Assembly (NCBI RefSeq): GCF_018991925.1
Contig: NW_024748870.1
Location: 5,243,693-5,307,692 of the forward strand
Source of the DNA: Homarus americanus
Taxonomy: Eukaryota; Arthropoda; Malacostraca; Decapoda; Nephropidae
Direction of reading: 5' to 3'
Length of the DNA stretch: 64,000 bases
In this document: positions 22,746 through 36,721 of the stretch, piece by piece
How positions within the stretch are numbered: the stretch's first letter is position 1
Layout: each line of letters starts with the position of its first letter
Program-made: the position numbers and the translations under genes
The notes under the pieces: generated by a model
What the model was told of the DNA's origin: nothing
What the model saw: the letters and a program-made list of their open reading frames with translations, nothing else
Databases searched by the model: none

Positions 22746-23344
22746 TGGCTCACTGACAATAAAACTACACTCCACCCCAACCTAATAAAAGACCCCACGA
22801 CCTGATGTTCCTGGTCATGCAGAAATGTTTGTTCTCCTCGGGGACGGGGGAAGACAGTGGGCCCTCTTGATATATCAAACTAAGGTGACGGAAGGTGACT
22901 AAAATATAAGTCAACATCTTCAGCATGTTATCGTTAATAATAATAGTAATTAACTGCCTGAGTGTGATGACTTAACCTCCGGTGTACAGTGTCGGCTTAC
23001 TCAAGTTCATCATATTTAACGGGTCAAGACATTGCACTCAAAGGGTTAATGATAATAATCTCGGCGAAAGTAGGCAATTACTTATACAATAAAGAGAACA
23101 AATTTGATTAAACAAAGTATTTAGATTTTAAGGACTACTTTAAATAATTCAATAGTAAAAACGTACTCTCATTGTGGATACCCAGAGCCCCCTACTTCAT
23201 AGTGCTAACTAAAGAATTTGGTATTCATTCTTTACTTGTCAATTTTATTTAACTTCTATTGTATTCATGTCATATCCTGAAATGTCATAAAGTTATCGCC
23301 TTGATGTTACATTTATTTGTCATTTGATGCTCAGATAAACTCAC

Positions 23345-23416
23345 CTCCGTCACCGTGTGTTGGTCTGTGTTACTCAACCATCCAGTCACAGCTCTAGTTA
23401 TATAACATAAGGCCAT
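23345..23416 (-). CDS. Possible minus-strand exon with strong donor (doubtful)
   Basis: An ATG-initiated 24-codon frame (begins MALCYITRAV) runs to a strong donor, CGGAG|GTGAGTTT, in phase 0. Upstream a fair acceptor (gggtcttgttag|) would also make it an internal exon. It lies in the presumed first intron of gene B, but its phase does not fit the next exon of that model. Confidence 0.22.
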
Positions 23417-24479
23417 AAAAGAGGATTCTAACAAGACCCAACCATTACTTTACTGTTGTTGGCGTATTTTGAAGCGAGTAGTGTATGATTATGAGAAAAA
23501 TAAATAAACTTCCTCAGAGTATCAGAATCTGAGACCTCGCCTATATGCCATAAACTTTGTCATGCCTTCACTACGCGATAATGGAAAGGTTTACATGTAG
23601 GGGTGATTTAAGCCATGCATTAGCGAGGTCTCGGGGAACAGAAGCTAAGAATATGGTTAACCAAGCGAGTCACCCCAAGCAGGGGAGAGAGATGGTAGCT
23701 TTTGGAACTGTCATTCTTATCCGAGGCTGTTTGGGAATCAGGCCATGCACAGTCATGCTTCAGTTACCTCGAGTTTCAAACAGCTAACATATCGGATATG
23801 CATTGTGTACATTAACCTTTAACATTACTCAAAGACCATCATGACTGGATGGCTATTGACTTAAACACAATATATTCAAGAACCTTTTCAAGCATTAATT
23901 ATTTCACGTTAAGCTTAATTCTGTCAGGTCAAAGGAAAGTTGAAGTACAGGTAACTATTGTGATAACTCCTTCTTCATCTATTCACATAAGTTATCAGTA
24001 GTGGAGGAGGTTAAGCCAGTAACAGCTGTCACTGGAAAAATACTGATGTTTAATCAAACTAGCGAGTGTCAGGATTTACACACATACACAGAGAAACATG
24101 CAACATACGACGGCCGGGATGTGAAACAATAAATAAAATACTTGCATTCTTTTTTCTCGTCTTCAGTAAAAGTTGTAATTTTTCCTTGATATTTTTTTTC
24201 ATTATTATTCATATGATATCTAACAGGGCATTTACGTTGTAATACAATATCTAAAAAAATATATTTATGGAATTCAATAAAAAAAATCTTAGGTTTTTAT
24301 TTCTTTTTCGTCTGATGTTTTTCTGTTTCTCATTTATTTTTTGATGTATTTTATTCATCTTCTCCATTAACTTATTTTTTAGTTAAATATAAAGAAAATT
24401 AACAAATAAAATGGTTCTTAATGATGCTAAAGCCTTATCCCTTATTCAAATAAATTACTATATCCTTTCTTTATCCCTT
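23417..24479. other. Unassigned sequence
   Basis: A 76-codon plus-strand frame at 23557-23787 has mixed composition and slightly raised GC, but no splice signals or domain. Confidence 0.3.
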
Positions 24480-25620
24480 AGTTTCCGTATTTTTTTATCT
24501 ATTTCTGTATAACAAATTATCCATACATTTTCCTAAGTTGTCTTCATTGTATAAGCATGTATCATTTTATATGTATATGCTGGTCCAGAGATATAATTCT
24601 TCACGTACACAAACTTCCTTCCAACAGTGTCACCAGGGTGCGGTGTACAAATACAGTATTTCCAGTCCAAAGTATTTATTTTCTCTAGTTTATTTATTCC
24701 GTGTCTGTCTCTTACCCTTTACTTTATTCCCCAGTTATTCCTTTCTGTCTTATTCTTATGTTATTACCCTCCTTTACCTTATTTCTTCCTGTGTGTTATT
24801 TTCTTCTAATCTTTCACTTCTTCTTCACCTTTTGTTTCCTCCTTCACACATCTTTACGTCTTTTATTATTTCCTTCTTCACATATATCTCTTAAACTTCG
24901 TAAAATTTCTCCCTCTCCCTTCTTCTCCATTTTAGTTTTCTCCTCTACACCCACTTCTTCTTCCTACTTCTCAATTCTTCCACATCTTCACCTCTTCCCC
25001 TTCTTTATTTCTTCCATATTCCTCCCATCTTCCCATTGCATCTTCACCCAATTCTTGTTTTCGTACTGTTTTTATTTATTCATATTAACATATTATTCAT
25101 CTCTCTTCTCTATTTCCCTTTTATTCCCCTTCCTGGAACTATTTTTTTCTTAATTTTCTTTTTTTGTATTGTTGTTCTTTGCTGTTTCCTTCTTTATTCT
25201 GTTTCGTATGACTACCTGTTTTTATTTCTCTATCTTCCCTAGGTTAATTATTGTACGTTCTGTCTCCTGTCTCATCATAGTATTTCCTCTCCTTCCTCAG
25301 TTTCTCACCCTTTATTGTCTATATCATGTCTCTCCTGCATCCTTTGTTTTATATTATCTCTCTCCTTCCTCTCTTCCCCTGTGCTATCTCCCTCCTTCAT
25401 CTCTTATCCTTGTCATCTCTTTCCATAGGTTATTACCCTTCTTCTTCTTCTTCTTCTTCTTCTATTCTCCTATGTTCCTCTTTCGTACTCTCCCCTATGT
25501 TATCTCCCTTCTTCGTGCCTTTGCCTATGTTATCTCTCTCCCTCACCTACATCCCTTCCATATTTGTTCCCTCTCTTTCTCGTTTTCTTCTGTTGCATCT
25601 TTTATCTTTTCTGCATAACA
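24480..25620. other. Pyrimidine-rich block with degenerate ~27-bp repeats
   Basis: Plus strand is heavily C/T-biased for over 1.1 kb. At 25320-25570 the string tatgttatctccctccttc recurs loosely, and (TTC)9 lies at 25437-25463. Leu/Ser/Phe-rich frames here are composition artefacts. Confidence 0.65.
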
Positions 25621-27977
25621 TTCTTTCCTCTTTTTGTCAACCATTTTATCAGGTCAGCGATATAGACAGATAGGAAGATTAATAATGTTGATGTTATAAT
25701 GCATTAAAACACCTGAACTATTACAGTACAGTCTTAAGGTGAGCACATCTCTCGAGCAAGAGTTTATTTCCATAATATAATTAGTCTTCTCTTAAGAGTA
25801 ATTAATAAAATGTATAAGAAGAGCGACTGCCGCGACTTTAAATTATCTTTTCAACTATTCAGATATTTATTTAATTATTACTTTTACTCATAAATATATG
25901 TAAATATATATGTATCCTCCCATCGTCTTAGTGGAAACGTATCGTTAACAGTGTTTTTAATCATATCTTAAAAAGTGTGGTAAATGATAAATCTCACATG
26001 TAAGAATATTTTCTCTCGTATACTCCTAATAATCAAAATAAAATAACGTAACATAAGATTTATAAAAAAAATGATTCAAGTTTGTGTTGAAATTCATGTG
26101 ATTTATAGTCTGTTTTAATTTTGAAAGTTTACAGAATATTTTGTATGAAAATCACCTGGTAAATGCAAACTAATGCTATTTGCATAAAACAACAGACTTA
26201 GAGTATGTATCGAATCACTCTACCTTGACTCAGCATAACTTTTCCCTGTAGCATAAAATTATCACAAGAAAACAAGGATCTTAATGCAGATGATTAAAAA
26301 TATATTATGACTTGATCTCCACAATTTGATATTCTGTTACCCTGATACAACTGACCACCAGGAGCCGAGTTTAAACCGACCATTCAGTGTTATTAATTTC
26401 GAAGTTTAGGCTGCTATAATGTACAGGTCTAGTTCAACTGTTAAGGTCTGAACCATGGAACACAATTTCAATTATACTTTCAAATATTGTAAATATTATA
26501 ATCATAGAAGCCAAGATAGAAACCCTTAAAGTAAATGAGAGAACAGAAGGAAGGACATAATAGCTATATTCAAATTTTATTTAAATATGAATCGTTGAAT
26601 CTTATTAGTGAGTCTCTCCACGTGGCTGGTATCCTGTTTTATTCTAATTTCTTCAAGAAGTTATAACAAATAGTGTTGAGTGAGGTGACCTGAGCAGGCA
26701 GTATTAGACAGTAGTACACCTGAAGTAAATTTTTCTGGGTATTGTTGTCGTTCTGGCCTAAACTTCTTTTTTTTAAGGCATGTTTGTTTATCTCTTACTT
26801 TAGACTTATTTTGTTTAACTTTCCTTGTTTTCATGTTCACGTTTTATTGTTATTATCACTATTCTTCTCTTTCATTGTTGTCCATTTTGATAATATGGTT
26901 TTTATTAATATATTCATACCACATTGCATCATATCTTCCTTTTCCGCTGAAAATTATTACGATAAGTTTGTGTTATATTTTAATATTATCTTCTCTTATA
27001 GTAACATCACTCAGGCATTGATTATTTCCTCTTATTTCATCTTTTGTTGTAATTATAAAAATATATATTCATTTCTCTAAATTTCCTGTTCTTTATTTAT
27101 TTTACCTTAAACTCTACATAATTAAGTATTTTTATCTCACCTCTAATATCATCCAACAAATTTGAACATTTATATTAATACTTTGTTCTTTGGTATTTTT
27201 TTACTTGTAATTATATCATCTTCATTCTCCTCCCTTTGAAATTATCCAAAAGGCTTTACCACCTATATACAGTATATTTTTTCTAGTGTAAAGTTTTATT
27301 TTCATAAAGTTATGTTTGCTGTAGCTGTTTAAGAGTTGAATTGGAGCAGCGAGAGAGCTTGTGTATATGTAAACACATCGGGTCGTGTCCACTGATGCTG
27401 ACACAATTCTTTCTTTAAATACACGTTGTTCTCCGTTCAGCAGGTGTTCACGTGGACTTCCGTCTCTCCATTTTTTTTAAGAGTACCAAATCGAAAAACT
27501 GAAACTGGACATAATCTTTCCAATAGCTTTTTAGACACTAGCATGTAATTTATCAGAACTTTATTTTTCACAATCAATAGAGCTGGAAGAACACTCTGAG
27601 AAAATACAGTTGTTGAGGTACTCCAGTTAGGCTACATACCTCTGTCATTTATATATTCTTAAACATAATCCTCCACCTGGTTCTTTGACTATTTCTACCT
27701 CAGTCACAATTATTTACCCCCATTAAATTTTCTTCGTTTTCATAGTAGTCGTCATTATAGGTACATATATTCCTTTAACACAACACTAGTATAAACAGAG
27801 CAATGTTTTTAATAATCTAGACTATATCCTTACAGACCATAAATGTTGAAGCTCAGTAATACACTATAACAATAACATGTCTGTATTTTGATAGTATTGA
27901 AAACTATATTGCAGTACTGTCAGTCTCAAACATAGAAGGGAGTGTAATCCTTTATCCTTTTTCGGAAAGAGTTATGA
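25621..27977. other. Unassigned AT-rich sequence
   Basis: 2.3 kb without recognised repeat, exon or TE. Consistent with the interior of a long intron. Confidence 0.35.
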
Positions 27978-28190
27978 GTCGGGGTTATCTATTGCTTATG
28001 ACAGAAGACTCTCAAAAGATAACGGTTGGTTTAGTCTTATTAACTATTACAGGAGGTCCTTATAAAGGGACCAAAAGAAGTATAATCTTTTTAAGTGACC
28101 ATAATGATTATACTCTTTATATTATGACAGGAGGCCCCCGAGTGACCACAACACATATTAGTCTCGTTAGTATCAAAGGATATTATTAGT
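27978..28190. repeat. Diverged ~50-bp repeats
   Basis: Related blocks around gacagaagactctca, tacaggaggtcctta, gacaggaggcccccg, each followed by gtgacc/gggacc-type strings. Alignment is loose. Confidence 0.35.
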
Positions 28191-28217
28191 GCAAGTCAAT
28201 AGTCACAAGATTAAGGG

Positions 28218-28372
28218 ATCAGATATAAAGGACCAGACTGTGAGGGTCATCTATGAACAACTAATATGTAAGGTCATTCATTAGGCACCAGGGTGGAACG
28301 TCATTATTGAATAACTAAGTTGGAAGGTCATTCATAAGGAACTAGACTGGAAGGCCATTACAAAGAAGATCA
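28218..28372. repeat. 27-bp minisatellite
   Basis: ggtcattcataaggaactag plus actggaa; starts exactly 27 bp apart at 28245, 28272, 28299, 28326 and 28353, with a further copy upstream. Confidence 0.93.
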
Positions 28373-28899
28373 TCAGCCTACACCTGAGCCTTGAGTATAT
28401 TCAACAGTATCATAAGATGATCTGTTAACAAAATAATTGGAACACGAGGAGTAAAGAATGTGAAGAATGTTTAGTACTTTCTACGAGGTGCTGAGACCCT
28501 CTATACGGGTAATGCTTTCTAACACTTGTGAATAAGCAGTTATTGAAAACAAAATGAATCTTAGAATGCCACCCACTTGATATTAATTACCAGTAAAGTC
28601 AATGGCTCCTGTTATATTTTGTGTCGTTAGAATCATGAAAGCTACTCAGAAACACTACAAGAATAGATCTACTGTATGTGTGACATATTGAGTATTTCCT
28701 GAGCCATGACAGTGTCCAGGTGGTTTACCTCTGTAACTTGCTCTACCTGGGAATTGATATATAGCAAAGATACGATCCAATAAGAGTAAAATTTGACAAA
28801 AGAAACATATTAAATACATTGATATCAGGAGAGAATTTCAATACCCTCTTAAATCAATTGTATCAACAGTTTGTTTATATAACAGTCAATAACCCCGAC
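28373..28899. other. Unassigned sequence
   Basis: Nothing recognised. Confidence 0.35.
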
Positions 28900-29310
28900 C
28901 GTCTCCCTCACACAGCTTAACCTTGAGCTGACTGTGTGACTGTAAGATGAGACGACTTCAGTACCCAGAGATGACTTGTCTAGCTAGCGGGAGGCTGAGT
29001 GAGAAAGAGAGAGAGCGAGAGTGAGAGAGAGCGGACTGTAGCGGATCTTGTAGCGGCACCGACAGTACACACACACACGCACATACGTACACGCACACAC
29101 ACCTGGGGCAGTGAGCGGGCGGCTGGGAGCCAGCCAGACGCTTGGCCCAGGAGCTGCTAAGTGGCCTCTCTGAATACCCGTGGCTCTCTCGCCTCACCTG
29201 CGGCAGCGACCGCCATTCCGTGTTGGCCGGCCACCAGGAAAATGGCCGGCAATGAGCGCCTCATTAACCCCCCCTCTCATCACGTCTTCCTCTTTTCTCA
29301 AATTTATTTA
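28900..29310 (-). promoter_or_regulatory. CpG/GAGA-rich promoter-like island
   Basis: The most CpG-rich stretch apart from the 53.7-kb region. It contains a cluster of GAGAG motifs (29002-29034; GAGA-factor type), a CA-rich patch, and two GCCAT motifs: cgaccgccattccg and, on minus, GCCGGCCATTTT (29241-29252). On minus an AT-rich aataaataaattt element lies upstream of the ATG at 29216. GAGA plus Pho/YY1-type sites are typical of paused or Polycomb-regulated arthropod promoters. The 3' half (28900-29195) would lie in the first intron of gene B. Direction is inferred from the ATG exon. Confidence 0.45.
29198..29216 (-). CDS. Gene B candidate first coding exon
   Basis: Minus-strand ATGGCGGTCGCTGCCGCAG reads MAVAAA and runs directly into a strong donor, GCAG|GTGAGGCG. 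The start context (cggaATGG) is acceptable, and the leader upstream (29217-about 29285) is GC-rich with a YY1/Pho-type motif; YY1-type motifs near or over start codons are known in metazoan promoters. It leaves in phase 1, which is what the exon at 3824-3899 requires, giving a Gly codon at the join. That would imply an intron of about 25 kb, plausible for a large crustacean genome. The exon is too short to prove anything by itself. A competing plus-strand ATG at 29242 with excellent context (gaaaATGG) runs only 36 codons and becomes hydrophobic. Confidence 0.4.
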
Positions 29311-29366
29311 TTATCTTCTTGCGGGTTATTTTCGATGTATTTTTTGAGGTAATTTATGCGATTTTT

Positions 29367-29410
29367 TATTATTTAATTATTTATTTATTTATTCATTTAT
29401 TCATTCATTC
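29367..29410. repeat. (TTTA/TTCA)n tract
   Basis: Imperfect ATTT/ATTC tetranucleotides, about 11 units. Confidence 0.8.
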
Positions 29411-29719
29411 CTGGCTTTTGTCACCGAGAATTGCTATTAAATCTGTAGACAACTTTTATTATTTTCTCTGCCTGGTCATTTATTCTTTTGTTTGTTTTCA
29501 GTATTAATCGTCAGACCTTCTAAACGAAATATATATATTTCACAGACACTTGTTTATATCACATCTTTATATCACGGTATATGATTATTAACTGTCTAAC
29601 TTATACTTGTTTATCAGTTCATGAATTTCCTCGTATTTCAATTTCTTCTCTCTGTTTATCAAGTTTATTTATCTCCCCATTTCTCTATTTCTCACGTGTA
29701 TCATTTTTCCTCCGTCTTG

Positions 29720-29833
29720 TCATTCTCTTCTTTCATTTATCATCATTACGTAATTCTTATCCACACCAAAGATGCTCAGAGACAGGTGACAGGCAGGTGG
29801 GTTCAGGTAGGTAGATAAATTGCCATATGAGTT
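29720..29833 (-). CDS. Possible minus-strand terminal exon
   Basis: A good acceptor (cgtccttttatttacacag|) precedes a 37-codon open frame, VNSYGNLSTYLNPPACHLS at its start and ending INERRE before TGA, with mixed composition. About 55 bases after the stop lies ATAAATAAACTTG, containing AATAAA on minus. This would be the 3' end of a gene transcribed leftward, ending some 350 bp before the island at 29.2 kb. Another frame is open too (entering in phase 1), and no upstream exon of matching phase was found. Confidence 0.3.
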   Translation of the reverse strand, partial: NSYGNLSTYLNPPACHLSLSIFGVDKNYVMMINERRE

Positions 29834-29839
29834 TACCTG

Positions 29840-30385
29840 TGTAAATAAAAGGACGGTGAAGGTAATGTTTCCCCGAGTAAATAGACTGAAAAACCTATAC
29901 ATGTGGATAAAAATACAAATATATGAGTGTATCTGTGTGAATGTATACAGGTAAGTGTATGTAATTTATTTAATCTTTTAATTTGTATCTTTATTTATTT
30001 AATTTTTTTTAAGGGTTGTAAGATTTCCATTTATAACCTGTTCACGGGGAGGAGTTGGGGGGGGGGGGGACCATATCTTCCACATCAGATGAAATTTCTC
30101 ACGTAGTCATTTATGTATACGTGAGGGACTCGTACACATAAACCTTCATGAGACATAAACCTGACATATACTATTTCCTTCTTCCTTCGTGTAACATTTA
30201 AATTTTCGATTCCCATTTGATTAAGGTCATCAACTTAGCTTTTATTCAAATTTTCTTCTGGATAATAATATTTGTCTTTAATTATAAATTTTCCCAAGAT
30301 TATTCTCTTAAGAAAAATTTACAAGACGATTTTCTCAATAGTTTAGCATTTTCAGTGATTAAAAAAACTCAGTATTTAGGAGAAT

Positions 30386-30388
<3 letters not shown>
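29840..30388. other. Unassigned sequence
   Basis: Includes a run of G at about 30058-30069 and a plus-strand donor-like ATACAG|GTAAGTG at 29950; no exon called. Confidence 0.35.

Positions 30389-30433
<45 letters not shown>
30389..30433. repeat. (TC)n microsatellite
   Basis: About 22 TC units. Confidence 0.95.
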
Positions 30434-30434
<1 letters not shown>

Positions 30435-30699
30435 GCATTGCATTACTCATCCCTTTTCGTTATCCCAGTCCCCAGGAGTATAATTCCGACCTCTGTTTCA
30501 ACCCCTACGTACTCACTGTTCCTAGTCTGCTATACTAACTTTCAGCTTTTGTTTATCTACATGTTCCCATCATTGTCGCTATGCCAATATGCATTTCATA
30601 TTTTTCTCATTTTTTTTTATCTATGAGCCTTAATATATGGTTATCCATCTTATTATCTGCCTGTTTGTCTGTGGGTTTAGTTTTCATAATTATCAGTCT

Positions 30700-31030
30700 T
30701 TAACTTTTCCTTCTTTGGATGTCTTTCCCCTTTTCTTTCAATGCATATTCCTTTCGTTTTTACCTTTTCTCTATCTCTCCCTTTCATCCCTTTCAGTCAC
30801 TTTTTCTCTTTATTATACTCTCTCTTTTCTCTTCTTTCTTTCATTCTTTCTTTCTTAGTCTTTCTCACTCTTTATCTCATATTTGCCTCCCTCCTCCTCC
30901 TCCTCCTCCTACTCCTTCTCCTACTCCTCCTCCTCAAACTCCTCCTCTTCTCTTACTTTCTCCCTCACTCTCTCTCTATTTATCTATATTTCCCTCCCCT
31001 TCTCTCATGCTCTCACTTTCCCTTCACGTC
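30700..31030. repeat. Pyrimidine-rich block with (CCT)n
   Basis: C/T-biased plus strand; imperfect CCT/ACT triplets at 30887-30950, then TC-rich sequence. Frames across it are low complexity. Confidence 0.8.
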
Positions 31031-31269
31031 ATATGTACCTTCCTCCAACCAGGCCATTATCAGTCGGTAGAAACACTCACACACACACACACTCTCCCTC
31101 CCGCTAGCTTATCTTATGGGGGCGAATCTCTTCCTGCCGTTGCTCGTGAAGGGATATGAGGCAGCAGGTGATAAACTCGAAATCAGAACCAAATGTAAAC
31201 AAACAAAACTAAAGGAGGATGTATTAGAGATTCGGTTGGTAGAGATGTTGTGGATGTAGGAAAGGAAGG

Positions 31270-31412
<143 letters not shown>

Positions 31413-31786
31413 TGGTGTGTATAAGGAATATCAGTGAGAAGGAATAAGGTAAAGCTGATTGATATTAAAATTGGAAATATCACTTTTCTTTCAAGTAATT
31501 CTTTCATAAATCGTTCATAAACTGTCTTTCTCGTGCTTTCGGTTTTTATTATATTTCATTCTAACTCTATTGGATTCTTCTTATTATTTTCTCTCTCTCT
31601 CTTCTAATCCTTATGTACTTCCGAATGATTTTCTTTATTAAATCCTTCTCTCTTTAGCAGTTCCAGGTTCCTTTAGGGTTACATACGAGTTCCAACTTTG
31701 CTTCTATTTGGTAATCAACCTTAGCTCATCTTTTATCCAGGCAATCCAGCTCTCTGTTGATCGTTTATTCTCATTGTCCCAGTCCC

Positions 31787-31860
31787 CCCCCCCCTGCACA
31801 TACATAACACAGAAACACACACACACACACATACACACAAACACACACAAACATACAGTG
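31787..31860. repeat. C run followed by imperfect (CA)n
   Basis: Ten C then aca/cacaca-rich sequence with a few T and A interruptions. Confidence 0.85.
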
Positions 31861-31874
31861 CTCTTCTCTTCAAC

Positions 31875-32470
31875 TGGATCAGGAAAGTGTCTGGGCTACA
31901 CCACCAGAACCAGGGAAAGTGCCCATATAACACTGACAGTATAGGGAGGTGCCCGAGTACTAAACTGATGACCAGGGAAGTATCGGTGTGACAGTAAAGG
32001 ATTAAGGGAAGTGCTTGTGCTTTGAGATTTATTCTTTTTTGTAGCAGAGAGAAACACGTATGGCAACTACTAGGCCAGTCAGTATGTCCATGTGTAGTAA
32101 TATAACGATGGGGAAAGTGATTATGTATCAAGGACAGGAGCAGGAGAGTGCCCATGTACCAAGGACAGGATCAGGAAAGCGCCCATGTACCAAGGACAGG
32201 ATCAGGAAAGTGCCGATTTTCCAAGGACAGGATCAGGAAAGTGCCCATGTACCAAGGACAGGATCAGGAAAGTGCCGATTTACCAAGGACAGGAGCAGGA
32301 GAGTGCCCATTTACCAACGGCAGGTTCAGGAAAGTGCCCATGTATACCAAGGACGAAATCAGGAAAATGCCCATGTACCAAGGACAGGACCAGGAGAGTG
32401 CCCATTTACCCGAGTTAATGCTAGTACCCTAATACCAACGACATGGTCTGAGACAGTGCCCGTTATTAGA
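31875..32470. repeat. 31-bp minisatellite with diverged flanks
   Basis: Core at about 32130-32415: gatcaggaaagtgcccatgt plus accaaggacag (31 bp), about nine copies. Looser copies extend left to about 31875 and right to about 32470. Open frames reading Ser-Ala-His-Val-Pro-Arg-Thr-Gly shift from copy to copy and are artefacts. Confidence 0.95.
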
Positions 32471-32554
32471 AAGTATCCAACAACAAGTAAGTAACACACA
32501 GCAGTAATATTCAGGCAATTACCTGTTTGGTAATCCTTAGATTCACTATAATAC

Positions 32555-32790
32555 TTATTTCATCTTCATCATCATTAGTATCCTCCCCATCGTCATTAAC
32601 ATTACCAATCACTAACCATTGTTACCATCACCATCATCATACCATCACCACCATATCCACCATAACTAATAACAGCGTCATCATCATCATTATCATCATA
32701 ATCATCATCATCATACCACCACAACCAATATCATCATCATCATCAACATTTTTTTCATTCCTTTCATACTCATCATCACCATCATTACCA
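32555..32790. repeat. Imperfect (CAT)n-rich tract
   Basis: Many cat, atc, acc triplets (catcatcatcat, accaccaca), decayed. Confidence 0.85.
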
Positions 32791-33003
32791 GGTTAATTAA
32801 TTTCTCCCATCACCATCACAGACTGTAAAATTATAATAATACTCCATTATTACTGTCAGCATTATAAACACCTCCATCCCCTCATCTTTAAAGGACTGGG
32901 GTAGGTACTCGTCACAAGCCCCAGGATATGAAAAGAAAACAAAAACTAGTTATCCTTGTTATTTACTACCCCCTCACCACCCCTTATCCTCCCTCACTTC
33001 CTC

Positions 33004-33069
33004 CCTCACCTCTCCCATCATCCCCCCTCACCTCTCCCATCATCCCCCCTCACCTCTCCCATCATCCTC
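33004..33069. repeat. 22-bp tandem repeat, 3 copies
   Basis: cctcacctctcccatcatcc plus cc at 33004, 33026 and 33048. The minus strand carries GAGAG|GTGAGG in each copy. Confidence 0.93.
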
Positions 33070-33164
33070 CTCCCTCACTTTCCCCCTCACCTCCCACGTA
33101 TCATTCATTCCCTCACCCTTACTCCCCCGTCAACAAAGAAAAAGATTTGTTTCTGAAGTAGCGG

Positions 33165-33425
33165 CAGAAAGCGTTGTTGCGTTTGTTGGTTACAGAGCCT
33201 AAACGTTGTTGGGTGGTTATACAGCCCAACCTACACAGTTTTTTGCGTTGGGTTGCCACAGATTCCAAATGTTGTTGTGTTGAGTTGTCGTAAACGTTGT
33301 TGCATTGTGCTTGTTACACATTCTAAACGTTATTACGTTAACCTGGCCACACAACCCAAATGTTGTTACGTTAACCCAACCCAAATGTTATGTTAACCTG
33401 GCCACACAAACCCAAACGTTCATTA
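33165..33425. repeat. Diverged ~33-bp minisatellite
   Basis: taaacgttgttacgttaacc / ccaaatgttgtta blocks at 33201, 33268, 33292, 33325, 33358, 33383 and 33415; spacings cluster near 33 with shortened 23-25-bp copies. Confidence 0.8.
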
Positions 33426-33429
33426 TGCA

Positions 33430-35775
<2,346 letters not shown>

Positions 35776-35895
35776 AGAGATTGAAGTATGAACTAAACGT
35801 CGTTTCTTTTAACCTGGAAGCCAACTTAGTCAAATTCTTTTGATAAAATTGATACAAAATGGTACTGTGGTTTGAATCCTCCATACTTTTTAGTC

Positions 35896-36075
35896 TTAAT
35901 GCCTTCTGTTAATACCACCTTGAGTTGTTATACAGCAGCGGAGAGAGGCAGTAAAGGTTGAAACACAAACATTATAATACAGCAGGAGTTTGTCATATTT
36001 CCAGGCATCTGTGGTTATTCCGTCAAGACGTTTTATGAAGTCGTCAGGCCTGAATGAATAAGGTTTTTGCTTCTG
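35896..36075 (-). CDS. Possible minus-strand terminal exon or ORF fragment
   Basis: After an acceptor-like gtctaatgtccag| the minus strand is open for 59 codons to TAA, with a mixed, protein-like composition including PYSFRPDDFIKRLDG, DAWKYDKLLLYY and a Cys-Cys pair. The open stretch actually extends upstream to a stop at 36118-36120. It lies 3' of the presumed gene A poly(A) signal, and phases 0 or 1 do not match the end of the gene A exon, so it may be a separate transcript, a TE fragment or chance. Confidence 0.28.
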   Translation of the reverse strand, partial: QKQKPYSFRPDDFIKRLDGITTDAWKYDKLLLYYNVCVSTFTASLRCCITTQGGINRRH

Positions 36076-36451
36076 CTGGACATTAGACCAAACTGGGGCT
36101 CGACCTTGATGTTGTTCTTACTGTTGGCTATCATCTTTTCACAGGTGTTTTAATTCAGCGTGGAATCTGGAGGTCAGGTGAAGATTTCTGATACTTTAGT
36201 AAATCTACATCCAAAATCCTGGACTATATATTTTCCTATTAGACCAAATTGTGGAGTCTTTGATGACTTTATTTACCTATAGTCCCAAGGCATTCTGGTA
36301 AAGCATTGCGATACCTTTAACTTGGTAAACAAAGAATTTTATCTGTTCAAGATTCTTCTTACATTTTGTTACATAAAACATACAGTTAGACAACAAATAT
36401 TATATATTCTTTAATGTGACAAGTAAACTAAAATTAAATCACAAATAATTC

Positions 36452-36457
36452 TTTATT
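36452..36457 (-). terminator. Poly(A) signal for gene A
   Basis: Minus-strand AATAAA followed within 10-20 bases by a T/GT-rich stretch (ttatttgtgattt). It lies about 170 bases after the putative stop codon at 36626-36628, a normal 3' UTR length. Confidence 0.45.
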
Positions 36458-36625
36458 TAGAAATAAAACTACAAACATAGGTACAGACACAACAATTTAA
36501 TTAATTTGGTTAAAAAAAACTGGAGTGATGGACAGTGTATGACACATAACAAATGCTGAAGCTTTGAATTATGTTTCACCTTCAGATAAAAGGCGTGTAA
36601 ACTCCTTCCACACTTCATAGGCGAG

Positions 36626-36721
36626 TTACCTGATGTCTGTCAACGCGACACTGATGGTGAGTCTCTCCAGAGCTCTCCGGGCTACGAGGGGAGATTGACA
36701 CTTGAAGAATACGACGAATAT
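36626..36721 (-). CDS. Gene A candidate last exon
   Basis: A near-ideal acceptor (cttattttcgtttttctag|) is followed by 31 codons and TAA. The peptide begins IFVVFFKCQSPLV and ends TDIR, with about two thirds G or C at third positions although the surroundings are AT-rich. FVVFF followed by SPLVARRALERL loosely resembles the RNP1 strand and helix of an RRM, but no firm family assignment is possible. It accepts phase 0, which fits the exon at 37380-37525. A donor-like CATCAG|GTAACT overlaps the stop, so this could also be an internal exon. A good AATAAA lies about 170 bases downstream. Confidence 0.45.
   Translation of the reverse strand: MFVVFFKCQSPLVARRALERLTISVALTDIR

Noticed and set aside
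29242..29352. Plus-strand ATG in excellent context in the promoter island
   Set aside because: Only 36 codons, soon hydrophobic, no good donor; the minus-strand start was preferred.
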